Source of the DNA: CAZBZG01 sp964496245
GTDB taxonomy: Bacteria; Planctomycetota; SZUA-567
Assembly (NCBI GenBank): GCA_964496245.1
Contig: CAZBZG010000119.1
Span: forward strand, 1 to 12,817
Reading direction: 5' to 3'
Length of the DNA stretch: 12,817 bases
The position numbers and the translations under genes are program-made. Position 1 is the first letter of the stretch; every line of letters begins with the position of its first letter. Shown one piece after another: positions 1 through 7,001 of the stretch. The notes beneath the pieces were generated by a model. That model was given only the letters and a program-made list of their open reading frames with translations, did no database searches and was not told where the DNA came from.

Positions 1-89
1 ATCCCCGGAGCCGTATCGTCGACTTTGACCATGGCGGCCGGCGGGTAGACGTCCTGATCCTTCACAGTCTGGAAGACCCGAACCGCAAG

Positions 90-1541
90 GTGCGCGTCCT
101 GGCCTCCCCCGACGCCATGCACGTCTTCCTCCATTACGTCAAGATCGTTGAGAAGCGCGACGTCCTGGTCGACGAACTCCAGGGATTCCTGGAAGAGGCC
201 GATGTCCGTCACGGCGTGGACAAGGAGAGCCTGAGGATGCTGGCCGACCTGTTGAACGGGAATGCCACGCCCGTCGGCCCCTTCGAGGTGGGACATGGGA
301 CCCGGGCCCGCGCCGGCCCCGACGGCTGGATCGAGTTTCACGTCCAACCCACGGCAGAGCGACCCCAGTACGACACCGATCTATCGGGCAATGTCGACTA
401 CCACGATTCGCATTTGCTGGAAAACGCCCTTCGCGACCAGCACATCGCGACCGTGCATCCGCCTACCCAGGGCAGACCGGGGCAGGATGTCTTCGGCCGG
501 CCTCTGCCCGCGGCCGACGGCAAACCCATTCACGTTCGGCTCGGCAGAGGAGTACGGGCCGATGCCAGCATGACCAAACTGTTCGCCGAAATCGACGGAC
601 GCGTCGTCTACGACAAGAAACTCGTCTCCGTATCCGACCACTACGAAGTCATCGGCGACATCGATTACAGCGTGGGGCACATCGACTTCGTGGGCACCGT
701 GGAAATTCGGGGAAACATCCTGGACGAGTTCAACGTGACGGGGCGTAAGGGCGTACTCGTACACGGGAATGTCGGCAACTGCCTCGTCCGCTCCGACAAC
801 CGGATCGAGATCGACGGGGGCGTGAACGGACGCAGCAAGGGAAACATCGCCTGCGGAGGCGAGGTGACCGCCAAGTACTTGAACGACGCGATCGTCGAAG
901 CCGACGGAGACGTCACGGTACGCAAGGAGATCATCAACTCGGTGGTTCAAACCAGCGGATGCCTGCACATCGTAGAGGGCACCGTCATCGGCGGCGATCT
1001 CCTGGCGTTCCGCGGCATCGTCGCCGGCACGATCGGGAGCGATCTCGGTGTGGCCACGCGCGTGGCGGCCGGGCTCGACTGGAAGACCGAACAGAAGATC
1101 AAGGCCCTGGATGCGGAGATCAATAGCACGCAGAAAAAAATCGAACGGATCCGCGAGAACGTCGACCCGATGCTGGCGGACAAGGGCCGCCTGCTCGAAC
1201 TCTCCGAAGAACAACGAAACGTGCTCGAAGACCTCATCCGCGAACTCCGCGCCATGCGTGAGAAGGTCGCCAGCACGGAAGAGCGGCGAAGCACACTCGT
1301 CGAGAAGGTCCCCCAGGGGCGAATCAGTCAGATCAACGTCCGGTCGAGACTGCATCCCGGCGTGCTGATCCGATTCAGCCACCTCCAGGCCCAGATCAAG
1401 CGGCGCTACCGCGGGCCTCTCTCGATCGTACAGGATCTGGAGAAGGATACGGTACGCATCCTGGGCGAACTGTCTCTGGCGGAAGACGATGCCCCCGACC
1501 GGCCCTGGCTCGGAAGCGTCAAGGACCTCGGCAAGCTCTGA
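90..1541 (+). CDS. FapA / DUF342 family polymer-forming protein
   Basis: 483 residues from a GTG at 90. This is a DUF342 (FapA, 'flagellar assembly protein A') family protein. The family is cytoplasmic, with a right-handed beta-helix core; some members affect flagella, surface or developmental functions, but no enzymatic reaction is established. Visible parts are an N-terminal alpha/beta domain (about 1-60), the family's GRPGQDVFG-type segment (128-136), a Gly/Val/Ile-rich repetitive core (about 185-330, with phrases such as GDIDYS, VEIRGNI, VHGNVGN, IEIDGGVNG and GDVTVRKEI), a charged coiled coil (about 332-405) and a short beta tail. The frame stays open from 90 back to position 3 with no alternative ATG/GTG/TTG, so the start is either this GTG (weak GGAAG 14 nt upstream) or outside the window. 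The family call is secure. The role here is unknown; the neighbour is a membrane pseudokinase. Confidence 0.88.
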   Translation: MRVLASPDAMHVFLHYVKIVEKRDVLVDELQGFLEEADVRHGVDKESLRMLADLLNGNATPVGPFEVGHGTRARAGPDGWIEFHVQPTAERPQYDTDLSGNVDYHDSHLLENALRDQHIATVHPPTQGRPGQDVFGRPLPAADGKPIHVRLGRGVRADASMTKLFAEIDGRVVYDKKLVSVSDHYEVIGDIDYSVGHIDFVGTVEIRGNILDEFNVTGRKGVLVHGNVGNCLVRSDNRIEIDGGVNGRSKGNIACGGEVTAKYLNDAIVEADGDVTVRKEIINSVVQTSGCLHIVEGTVIGGDLLAFRGIVAGTIGSDLGVATRVAAGLDWKTEQKIKALDAEINSTQKKIERIRENVDPMLADKGRLLELSEEQRNVLEDLIRELRAMREKVASTEERRSTLVEKVPQGRISQINVRSRLHPGVLIRFSHLQAQIKRRYRGPLSIVQDLEKDTVRILGELSLAEDDAPDRPWLGSVKDLGKL

Positions 1542-1759
1542 GCGGCCAGAGATCCCGTCGTGGGCCGCAGACCCGCCGCACGATGATTGCAGGCCGCTGC
1601 CCAATGAGCACGGCGGGGACAGCAGCGAACGGGGGCTGCCCCGGGCGCTCATCACAACATGCCCGCGTCCGCCCGGCTCTCCCTCCTCTCTCGCTTCCTC
1701 ACCGATGCAACCAACGGCTGATGGAATGCGATCGCCCCGTCCTTCCGGTATGCGTGGCC

Positions 1760-1780
1760 AGGTTTTGCTTGACAGAACCT
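1760..1780 (+). repeat. Inverted repeat overlapping the -35 element
   Basis: Left arm AGGTTTTG (1760-1767) and right arm CAGAACCT (1773-1780) pair over 8 positions, one a G-T wobble, around a 5-nt loop CTTGA. The repeat covers the TTGACA at 1769-1774. It could be an operator, a weak terminator stem for the upstream gene (a T-rich but not pure-T stretch follows), or chance. Confidence 0.35.
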
Positions 1781-1797
1781 CCTCTTGACTTTAGACT
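1769..1797 (+). promoter_or_regulatory. Sigma70-like promoter for the pseudokinase gene
   Basis: A perfect TTGACA at 1769-1774, then a 17-nt spacer and TAGACT (4 of 6 to the -10 consensus) at 1792-1797, in an AT-rich island within GC-rich DNA. Transcription would start near 1803-1805, leaving a leader of about 70 nt to the ATG at 1875. It shares the string GACAGAACC with the candidate promoter upstream of purM. Inferred from sequence only. Confidence 0.55.
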
Positions 1798-1874
1798 TAT
1801 CTTTGGTTTTTCGTGCCTTGGAGGTCCCCCGAGATCGCTTCGGGGCTGAGGCACCGAACGCAGAGGGGAAGGGC

Positions 1875-3680
1875 ATGCCCGATATCCGCTCGAGCCTGTT
1901 CGGGCGGCTCGCCTCAGAGACCGAGCTCGTCTCAGCCGAGCAGGTCGAAGAGTGCCTCCAATTGCAGGCACAGTACGAGAAGGGCGGCAAGAAGGTGCCC
2001 CGCCTCGGCGAATTGATGGCGGCCAAGGGCTATCTCACGGCCGACCAGGTCCGCGAGATCCTCCGCGCCCAGAAGAGCAAACCCCAGCCGCCCGCCGCGC
2101 GCCCTCCCGACCCCGTACGTGCGGTCGCCAAGGAGCAGGGAAAAGCCCCGGCACCCGATCCGGGCACGAGCGAACGCCGGACCGGCGGGGAGGTCTTCGG
2201 CCAGTTCCGGATCTTGAAGCGTCTGGGCGCGGACGCAGCCGGCTATACCTACAAGGCCAAGTACATCCCCAAGGACCTTCCGGTCACCCTGCGCGTTCTC
2301 AGCCAGGAGAAGATGAAGCAGGATCCCGAGTACGTCAAGGCATTCGAGCAGCAGGTCAAAAAGGCCACCGACCTGAAGCACCAAGCCATCCAGCGGGTGG
2401 TGGCCGGCGGACGCGCCCACGGCCGGGACTTCTATGCGGCGCACTACGTCGAGGGCATCAGTCTCAAACGCATCCTCGAGGCCCGGGGCAAGGTGGAGAT
2501 CCCCTTTGCCGTGGAGATCGCCATTCAACTCGCTGAAGCGCTCGAATATGGCCACGCGCACGGCCTCTTCCACCAAGAGATCCGGCCGTCGAACATCCTC
2601 ATCACCCCCGAGCGCAAGGCCCTGCTCGTGGGCTACGGCGTGGCACGGGACGCCATAGGCAACATCCGGAAGCTCGCCAAAGACGGCACGGAGATGCCCT
2701 TCTACATCGCCCCCGAACAGGTCATTGCGGAGGGCAAGGAGGGGAAGTGCGATTCGCGGACCGACATCTACTCCCTCGGCGTGACGCTCTATCACGCCCT
2801 CACAGGAGAGCCGCCGTTCAACGGGAATTCGCTGGAAGAAGTCGTCCTGAACCTCTCGGAAGAGGAGGTGGCCGATCCCACCCTTCTCAATCCGGACATC
2901 CCGCAGGAGCTGGCCAATCTCGTCCTCTCCATGATGAACCCGGAGCCGGACAAGCGCTACCAGACCGCCACGCACCTCCTCTCGGACCTGCGGGCGATCG
3001 CCAAGGGCTTCTCCCGGCCCAAGGTGGGCACGCGCACCGTGGGCGCGATCGGAACCGGGCCCCACCGCGTGCTCGGGGAGCAGTCGACTGCCCGCGCCGC
3101 GCCGCGCCGCGGCCCCTCGGCCGACACGACTCACGCGCGACGCGCGCCCGGCCGACAGGACCAGCGCGACGCTCGCGGGAAGCCACACCGGCGCGCGGGC
3201 CAGGAAGACCAGAACGTGATCACCCTCGCAGCCGGCGGCGTGGTGCTGGTGCTGGCCGTACTCGGCATCCTCTACCTCGTCTTCAAGGGACAGAGCCAGC
3301 GTGAGGAGCAGGCGGCCCGTCAGAACGAGATGAACGCAGCTGCGCAAGGCGCGGCGGAAGAGGAGGCGCGCAAAAGGTTGGAAGAACAGCGGCGACAGAC
3401 CTTTGAGGACCGTGAGACCCGTCCCTCTCAGCAGGACCAGACCTCCGACCGCTGGCAGCGACGTCCGCAGCCCGCCCCGCAGGAAACCACCCAGACGCCC
3501 CCCCAGCCACAGCCCGGCCCGGCCCCCCAGCCCACGGACCAGCCGACCCCGCAGAGGCCCCAACCGCAGCCGGCAAGAGAGGAAGAGGAGGAACCGGCCA
3601 ACCGCCCCGTGCCCACCTGGTTGCGCGACATGCACTCGGACAATGAGACGCGGCAGGAGGCGCCCCCGGCCGGGGAGTGA
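1875..3680 (+). CDS. Membrane-anchored pseudokinase with N-terminal GspE/MshE-like region
   Basis: 601 residues. The ATG at 1875 was chosen because AGAGGGG lies 6 nt upstream and the promoter island sits further upstream; the frame is open earlier, but that would run through the promoter. Order: about 1-66, two copies of a 'LxSAEQVEECLQLQ' / 'YLTADQVREILRAQ' helical motif resembling the N-terminal region of type II secretion/type IV pilus ATPases; 109-375, a Hanks-type kinase fold; 376-446, Arg/Ala-rich linker; 448-470, one hydrophobic membrane helix; 471-515, charged helix; 516-590, Pro/Gln-rich tail, probably outside the cytoplasm. The fold is clear (IAPEQ, RTDIYSLG, LTGEPPF), but the glycine loop is GADAAG, the beta3 Lys is Arg140, the alphaC Glu is Gln160, HRD is HQE (Glu235) and DFG is GYG (253-255). 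Catalysis is therefore unlikely; a scaffold, nucleotide-sensing or partner-regulating role is inferred. It may pair with the active kinase at 7487. Confidence 0.88.
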   Translation: MPDIRSSLFGRLASETELVSAEQVEECLQLQAQYEKGGKKVPRLGELMAAKGYLTADQVREILRAQKSKPQPPAARPPDPVRAVAKEQGKAPAPDPGTSERRTGGEVFGQFRILKRLGADAAGYTYKAKYIPKDLPVTLRVLSQEKMKQDPEYVKAFEQQVKKATDLKHQAIQRVVAGGRAHGRDFYAAHYVEGISLKRILEARGKVEIPFAVEIAIQLAEALEYGHAHGLFHQEIRPSNILITPERKALLVGYGVARDAIGNIRKLAKDGTEMPFYIAPEQVIAEGKEGKCDSRTDIYSLGVTLYHALTGEPPFNGNSLEEVVLNLSEEEVADPTLLNPDIPQELANLVLSMMNPEPDKRYQTATHLLSDLRAIAKGFSRPKVGTRTVGAIGTGPHRVLGEQSTARAAPRRGPSADTTHARRAPGRQDQRDARGKPHRRAGQEDQNVITLAAGGVVLVLAVLGILYLVFKGQSQREEQAARQNEMNAAAQGAAEEEARKRLEEQRRQTFEDRETRPSQQDQTSDRWQRRPQPAPQETTQTPPQPQPGPAPQPTDQPTPQRPQPQPAREEEEEPANRPVPTWLRDMHSDNETRQEAPPAGE

Positions 3681-3758
3681 ACCCGATCCGCGCCGGGCCG
3701 AGCGCCCCCATCGAGGGCCCGTCCCCCTCGCCGGCTTGCCACGCCATCCAAAAAAACC

Positions 3759-3786
3759 TGGACAGAACCCGCCGACGTCTTATGAT
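3759..3786 (+). promoter_or_regulatory. purM: Sigma70-like promoter for the purM operon
   Basis: TGGACA (5 of 6) at 3759-3764, a 16-nt spacer, then TATGAT (5 of 6) at 3781-3786, preceded by a run of A at 3750-3756. The predicted start near 3793 gives a purM leader of about 142 nt. This is the only good promoter I see for the 3935-12362 gene run. Inferred from sequence only. Confidence 0.55.
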
Positions 3787-3869
3787 GCAGGCAACTTCGC
3801 TCGTATCATGGCGGCATGCCCGTCTCGATCTCTCCGGATTCTGCTCTGACGGAGGGCGATCCGTGCGGA

Positions 3870-3912
3870 CCTGCGGCCACCCGGCCGACCAGGAGCACGA
3901 AGCGCTTCGGTG
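3870..3912 (+). promoter_or_regulatory. Structured leader upstream of purM
   Basis: Two adjacent secondary-structure candidates lie in the purM leader. CCTG-CGGCC (3870-3878) pairs with GGCCG-AC-CAGG (3883-3893): 4 + 5 bp with a 2-nt bulge and an ACCC loop. Immediately after it is the perfect 12-nt palindrome CGAAGCGCTTCG (3898-3909), ending 13 nt before the purM Shine-Dalgarno AGGA (3923-3926). The palindrome could be a protein operator or RNA stem. It does not match the enterobacterial PurR site, and I do not recognise a known riboswitch. Confidence 0.3.
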
Positions 3913-3934
3913 ATAGGCGCCCAGGAATCGCCCC

Positions 3935-5008
3935 ATGGCCAACAAACGATCTGTCACCTACAAGGAGGCAGGCGTAGACATTGAGGCGGGGGCTGATCTA
4001 GCCACGCACTTCGCCGATCTCATGCAGGCCACCTTCAGCCCGCAGGTCATCGCGAATCCGGGCGGGTTCGGCGGCCTCTATCGACTCCGCGGCACGCCGG
4101 GGTTGTTCGCCCGACGCTATGCCGACCCCGTGCTCGTAAGCGGTACGGACGGGGTCGGAACCAAGCTCAAGATCGCCTTCGCCCTGCAGAAGCACGACAC
4201 GATCGGCATCGACCTCGTCGCCATGAGCGTCAACGATATCCTCGTCCAAGGCGCCGAGCCTCTGTTCTTCCTCGACTACCTGGCCACCGGACGCATCGAC
4301 AGGGCAACGCTTCTCGCGGTCGTGGAGGGTGTGGCCGCCGGTTGCTGCGAGGCAGGATGCGCCCTGCTCGGGGGGGAGACGGCCGAGCTCCCCGGTTTCT
4401 ACCAGGAAGGCGAATACGATCTGGCCGGATTCGCCGTGGGCGTGGTCGAACGCCGGCGCCTCATCGACGGGTCCAGCGTGAAGCCTGGGGATGTCGTGAT
4501 CGGCCTGCCGTCGGCCGGGCTGCACGCCAACGGGTACTCGCTGGCGCGGCGCGTGCTGCTCGACGACGAAAGGCTCGACCTGACGCAGACGTGCGAGTCC
4601 CTGGACTGCACCCTGGGGGAGGAACTGCTGCGTCCCACCCGGATCTACACCCGCCCCGTGCTCGCCGTGCTCCAGGGCTACCGGCGGAAGAAGCCAGTCC
4701 ACGCCCTCGCCCACATCACGGGCGGCGGTCTGCTGGACAATATCCCGCGCGCGCTGCCCCAACACTGCAATGCGGTCCTGCAGAAGGGCAGCTGGCCCGT
4801 ACCGCCCGTCTTCGAGCTGATCCAGCGCTGCGGGCGCGTGGATCCAAACGAGATGTTCCGGGTCTTCAACATGGGACTCGGCATGGTGCTCATCGTGGCC
4901 CCGGTCAGCGCCAACGCCATCCTGGCCCGCCTGAAACGCGCCGGATGCCCGGGGTATGCCGTGGGCAAGATCGTGAAGGGCAAGGGTACGGTAACGATTC
5001 GCTCCTGA
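3935..5008 (+). CDS. purM: Phosphoribosylformylglycinamidine cyclo-ligase (AIR synthetase)
   Basis: 357 residues, normal for PurM (about 345). It closes the imidazole ring: FGAM + ATP gives AIR + ADP + Pi, the fifth step of de novo purine synthesis, in the cytoplasm. Visible family signatures: YKEAGVDIEAG at the N-terminus (9-19), the ATP/phosphate-binding TDGVGTKLK (71-79), SVNDILVQGAEPLFFLDY (98-115), GGETAELPGFY (146-156), LPSAGLHANGYSL (191-203) and a later ITGGGLLDNIPR glycine-rich motif. The ATG is supported by AGGA 8 nt upstream. It is the first gene of the long plus-strand run and probably defines the operon's start; purD follows after 51 nt. Nothing looks damaged. Confidence 0.97.
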   Translation: MANKRSVTYKEAGVDIEAGADLATHFADLMQATFSPQVIANPGGFGGLYRLRGTPGLFARRYADPVLVSGTDGVGTKLKIAFALQKHDTIGIDLVAMSVNDILVQGAEPLFFLDYLATGRIDRATLLAVVEGVAAGCCEAGCALLGGETAELPGFYQEGEYDLAGFAVGVVERRRLIDGSSVKPGDVVIGLPSAGLHANGYSLARRVLLDDERLDLTQTCESLDCTLGEELLRPTRIYTRPVLAVLQGYRRKKPVHALAHITGGGLLDNIPRALPQHCNAVLQKGSWPVPPVFELIQRCGRVDPNEMFRVFNMGLGMVLIVAPVSANAILARLKRAGCPGYAVGKIVKGKGTVTIRS

Positions 5009-5059
5009 GCGAAGCAGGGGCCGCCCCGTGGAGGCCCTTGCACCCGAAGAGGGGATGCC

Positions 5060-6337
5060 ATGAACATACTCATCATCGGAAGTGGCGGCCGCGAGCACGC
5101 GCTCGCCTGGAAGATCGCGCAGAGCCCGCGCGCCGACAAGCTCTACATCGCGCCCGGCAACGCCGGCTGCGCCGAAATCGGCGTGTGCGCGGACCTGGAC
5201 CTGCAGAATCTCCCGGCCCTGGTCCGTTGGGCCAAGGAGCACGCGATCGACTTCGTGGTCCCCGGGCCGGAGGCGGTGCTCTGTGCGGGCATCGTGGACG
5301 TTTTTCGCGAAGCGGGAATCAAGATCTTCGGCCCGATTCGGGCAGCGGCCGAACTCGAAGGCAGCAAGATTTTCGCCAAAAATCTGATGCGCCGCCACGG
5401 CATTCCCACGGCCGACTACGCCCATTTCGAGCAGCACGAAGCGGCCGAGAACTACCTTGCGAGCCGGGAGGACGGCCCTGTCGTGATCAAGGCCGACGGA
5501 CTGGCGGCCGGCAAGGGCGCCATCGTCTGCGACGACCACCAGGAAGCGCGCGAGGCACTCCGGCGTTGCATGGTGGATCAGGAATTCGGCGACGCCGGTA
5601 GCCGCGTGGTCATCGAAGAGTGCCTGCGGGGCGAAGAGCTCTCTGTGCTGGCCCTGACCGACGGCACGGCCATCGCTCCCCTGGCCTCCTCTCAGGATCA
5701 CAAGGCCGTACACGACGGGGACCAGGGACCCAACACGGGCGGCATGGGCGCCTATTCTCCGGCGCCGCTCCTGACGGACGATCTGCTCGATACCGTGATC
5801 GAGAAGATCCTGGTGCCAACCGTCCACGCGATGAACGCCGAAGGCCGACGATACCGCGGCGTGCTCTACGCCGGCCTCATGATCACGGAAGGAGGCCCGC
5901 GCGTATTGGAGTTCAACGTGCGCTTCGGGGACCCCGAAACCCAGCCCATTCTCATGCGCCTGGATTCGGATCTGCTGGAGGTGCTGGACGCCACCGTGGA
6001 GGGGCGCCTGGCCGAGCAGGAGCTGCGGTGGAAGGACGATGCAGCGGTCTGCGTGGTGATGGCATCGGGCGGATACCCCGGGACATACCAGAAAGGCGTG
6101 CCGATCGAAGGGCTCGAACGCGCCGGAGCGCGCGAGGGCGTGGTCGTCTTCCACGCGGGAACCGCCCGGAAGAAGGGCCAGACACTTACGGCAGGTGGCC
6201 GCGTCCTCGGCGTGACCGCACTGGGATCGGACATTCCCGCGGCCATCGAAAACACCTATGCGGCGGTCGGTGACATCCAATTCGAGGGCGCCCAGTACCG
6301 CACGGACATCGCGCGGAAAGCCCTTGCGCGGCTCTAG
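5060..6337 (+). CDS. purD: Phosphoribosylamine-glycine ligase (GAR synthetase)
   Basis: 425 residues, full length. It joins 5-phosphoribosylamine and glycine with ATP, the second step of purine synthesis. It starts at ATG 5060 behind a strong AGAGGGGA Shine-Dalgarno (5048-5055). Signatures: IIGSGGREHALAWK (5-18) at the N-domain, VVPGPEAVLCAG (66-77), FGPIRAAAELEGSK (90-103), the ATP-grasp loop VVIKADGLAAGKG (141-153), SSQDHKAVHDGDQGPNTGGM (210-229) and EFNVRFGDPETQP (284-296) with the metal-binding Glu/Asn. The C-terminal lid (about 325-425) is present. It is a stand-alone PurD, not fused to PurM or PurN as in eukaryotes. It lies between purM and the tsaC-like gene (21 nt gap). Confidence 0.97.
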   Translation: MNILIIGSGGREHALAWKIAQSPRADKLYIAPGNAGCAEIGVCADLDLQNLPALVRWAKEHAIDFVVPGPEAVLCAGIVDVFREAGIKIFGPIRAAAELEGSKIFAKNLMRRHGIPTADYAHFEQHEAAENYLASREDGPVVIKADGLAAGKGAIVCDDHQEAREALRRCMVDQEFGDAGSRVVIEECLRGEELSVLALTDGTAIAPLASSQDHKAVHDGDQGPNTGGMGAYSPAPLLTDDLLDTVIEKILVPTVHAMNAEGRRYRGVLYAGLMITEGGPRVLEFNVRFGDPETQPILMRLDSDLLEVLDATVEGRLAEQELRWKDDAAVCVVMASGGYPGTYQKGVPIEGLERAGAREGVVVFHAGTARKKGQTLTAGGRVLGVTALGSDIPAAIENTYAAVGDIQFEGAQYRTDIARKALARL

Positions 6338-6358
6338 CAATTCGAGTAGATTGCTCTC

Positions 6359-6988
6359 ATGAATGGGTCGGTGGCCACGCGCTGCCTTCGAGTGGCAGAA
6401 GACAGAGAGCGCGCCATAGCCGAAGCGGTTTCGGTGCTGGGAGAAGGCGGTGTCGTGGCCTTTCCCACCGAGACGGTCTACGGTCTCGGCGTGCAGAGCG
6501 GCGACCCATATGCCGTCGAACGGCTCCGGCGGATCAAGGGACGGGAGGAGACGAAGCCGTTCCAGATTCTAATCGGGGACATTGCCCAAGTGGCACAGAT
6601 CGGCGCCAACGCATGTCCGTTGGCCGAACGGCTCATGGCGAGGTTCTGGCCCGGGCCCCTGACGCTTGTGCTGCCGGCTGCCGCAGGGGGATGGCTGGGA
6701 CTCCGGTTGCCGGATCACGCCTTTGTCCGGGATCTTGTGCGCGCCGCAGGGGGTCCCCTCGTAGCCAGCAGTGCGAACCGCGCGCGTGAGGAGCCGGCCC
6801 GTGACGCGCAGACCGTGTTCCGCGTCTTCGCTCATCGCGTGGAACTCGTGCTGGACGGCGGGCCCGTACGCATCGGCCGCGCGTCGACCGTGGTCCGGGT
6901 CGCAGCGGGCGCCTTGACCGTACTCCGGGAGGACGCGGTCTCAGCTGCCGCGATCTACCAGGAAATCGAATCGACATCCGACGGATAG
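6359..6988 (+). CDS. tsaC: Threonylcarbamoyl-AMP synthase (TsaC/YrdC family)
   Basis: 209 residues. TsaC/YrdC proteins make threonylcarbamoyl-AMP from threonine, bicarbonate and ATP, the first step of the universal t6A37 tRNA modification. Motifs: FPTETVYGLG (35-44), the KxR pair K60/R62 followed by KPFQILI, FWPGPLT (96-102), SSAN (137-140) and a GRASTVV segment (173-179) before the terminal LREDAVS. The length fits the short TsaC form; there is no extra Sua5 C-terminal domain. The ATG at 6359 is only 21 nt after purD and has a poor Shine-Dalgarno, suggesting translational coupling. YciO paralogues share these motifs, so a YciO assignment cannot be excluded from sequence reading alone. Confidence 0.88.
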   Translation: MNGSVATRCLRVAEDRERAIAEAVSVLGEGGVVAFPTETVYGLGVQSGDPYAVERLRRIKGREETKPFQILIGDIAQVAQIGANACPLAERLMARFWPGPLTLVLPAAAGGWLGLRLPDHAFVRDLVRAAGGPLVASSANRAREEPARDAQTVFRVFAHRVELVLDGGPVRIGRASTVVRVAAGALTVLREDAVSAAAIYQEIESTSDG

Positions 6989-7001
6989 AGAGGGCTCGGT
7001 C

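Larger units (their letters stand above)
1542..1874. other. Intergenic region upstream of the pseudokinase gene
   Basis: This 333-nt stretch separates the FapA-like gene from the pseudokinase. I find no convincing gene in it; the open frames crossing it show no domain and mostly run out of neighbouring genes. The first 200 nt are unremarkable GC-rich DNA. The last 110 nt hold a T-rich island (about 1763-1812) that stands out against the surroundings, with a promoter candidate and an overlapping hairpin listed separately. No rho-independent terminator with a proper T-tract follows the FapA-like stop. Confidence 0.6.

Noticed and set aside
1536..1551. CTCTG...CAGAG inverted repeat over the FapA-like stop codon
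   Set aside because: Only 5 bp and no T-tract; too weak to call a terminator.
1785..1874. Upstream TTG start for the pseudokinase
   Set aside because: It falls inside the promoter island; the extra 30 residues look non-coding, and the ATG at 1875 has a strong Shine-Dalgarno.
381..3635. Long minus-strand open frames opposite the FapA-like and pseudokinase genes (381-1655 and 1932-3635)
   Set aside because: No domain signature, composition typical of antisense GC-rich codons, and both overlap strong plus-strand genes.
3664..3675. 12-nt palindrome CCCCGGCCGGGG at the end of the pseudokinase gene
   Set aside because: It has no loop, encodes the Pro/Ala/Gly tail, and is expected in such GC-rich coding sequence.
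3808..3849. 13-codon upstream ORF in the purM leader, starting MAACPSRS
   Set aside because: No Shine-Dalgarno, no codon pattern typical of an attenuator, and it sits only about 15 nt from the predicted transcription start.
5017..5043. Possible stem in the purM-purD spacer (AGGGGCC / GGCCCTT)
   Set aside because: Seven pairs with a wobble and a 10-nt loop in GC-rich DNA, no T-tract; likely chance.
3998..6340. 780-codon minus-strand open frame opposite purM and purD
   Set aside because: It is antisense to two unmistakable enzymes and shows no recognisable domain. Long antisense frames are expected in GC-rich coding DNA.
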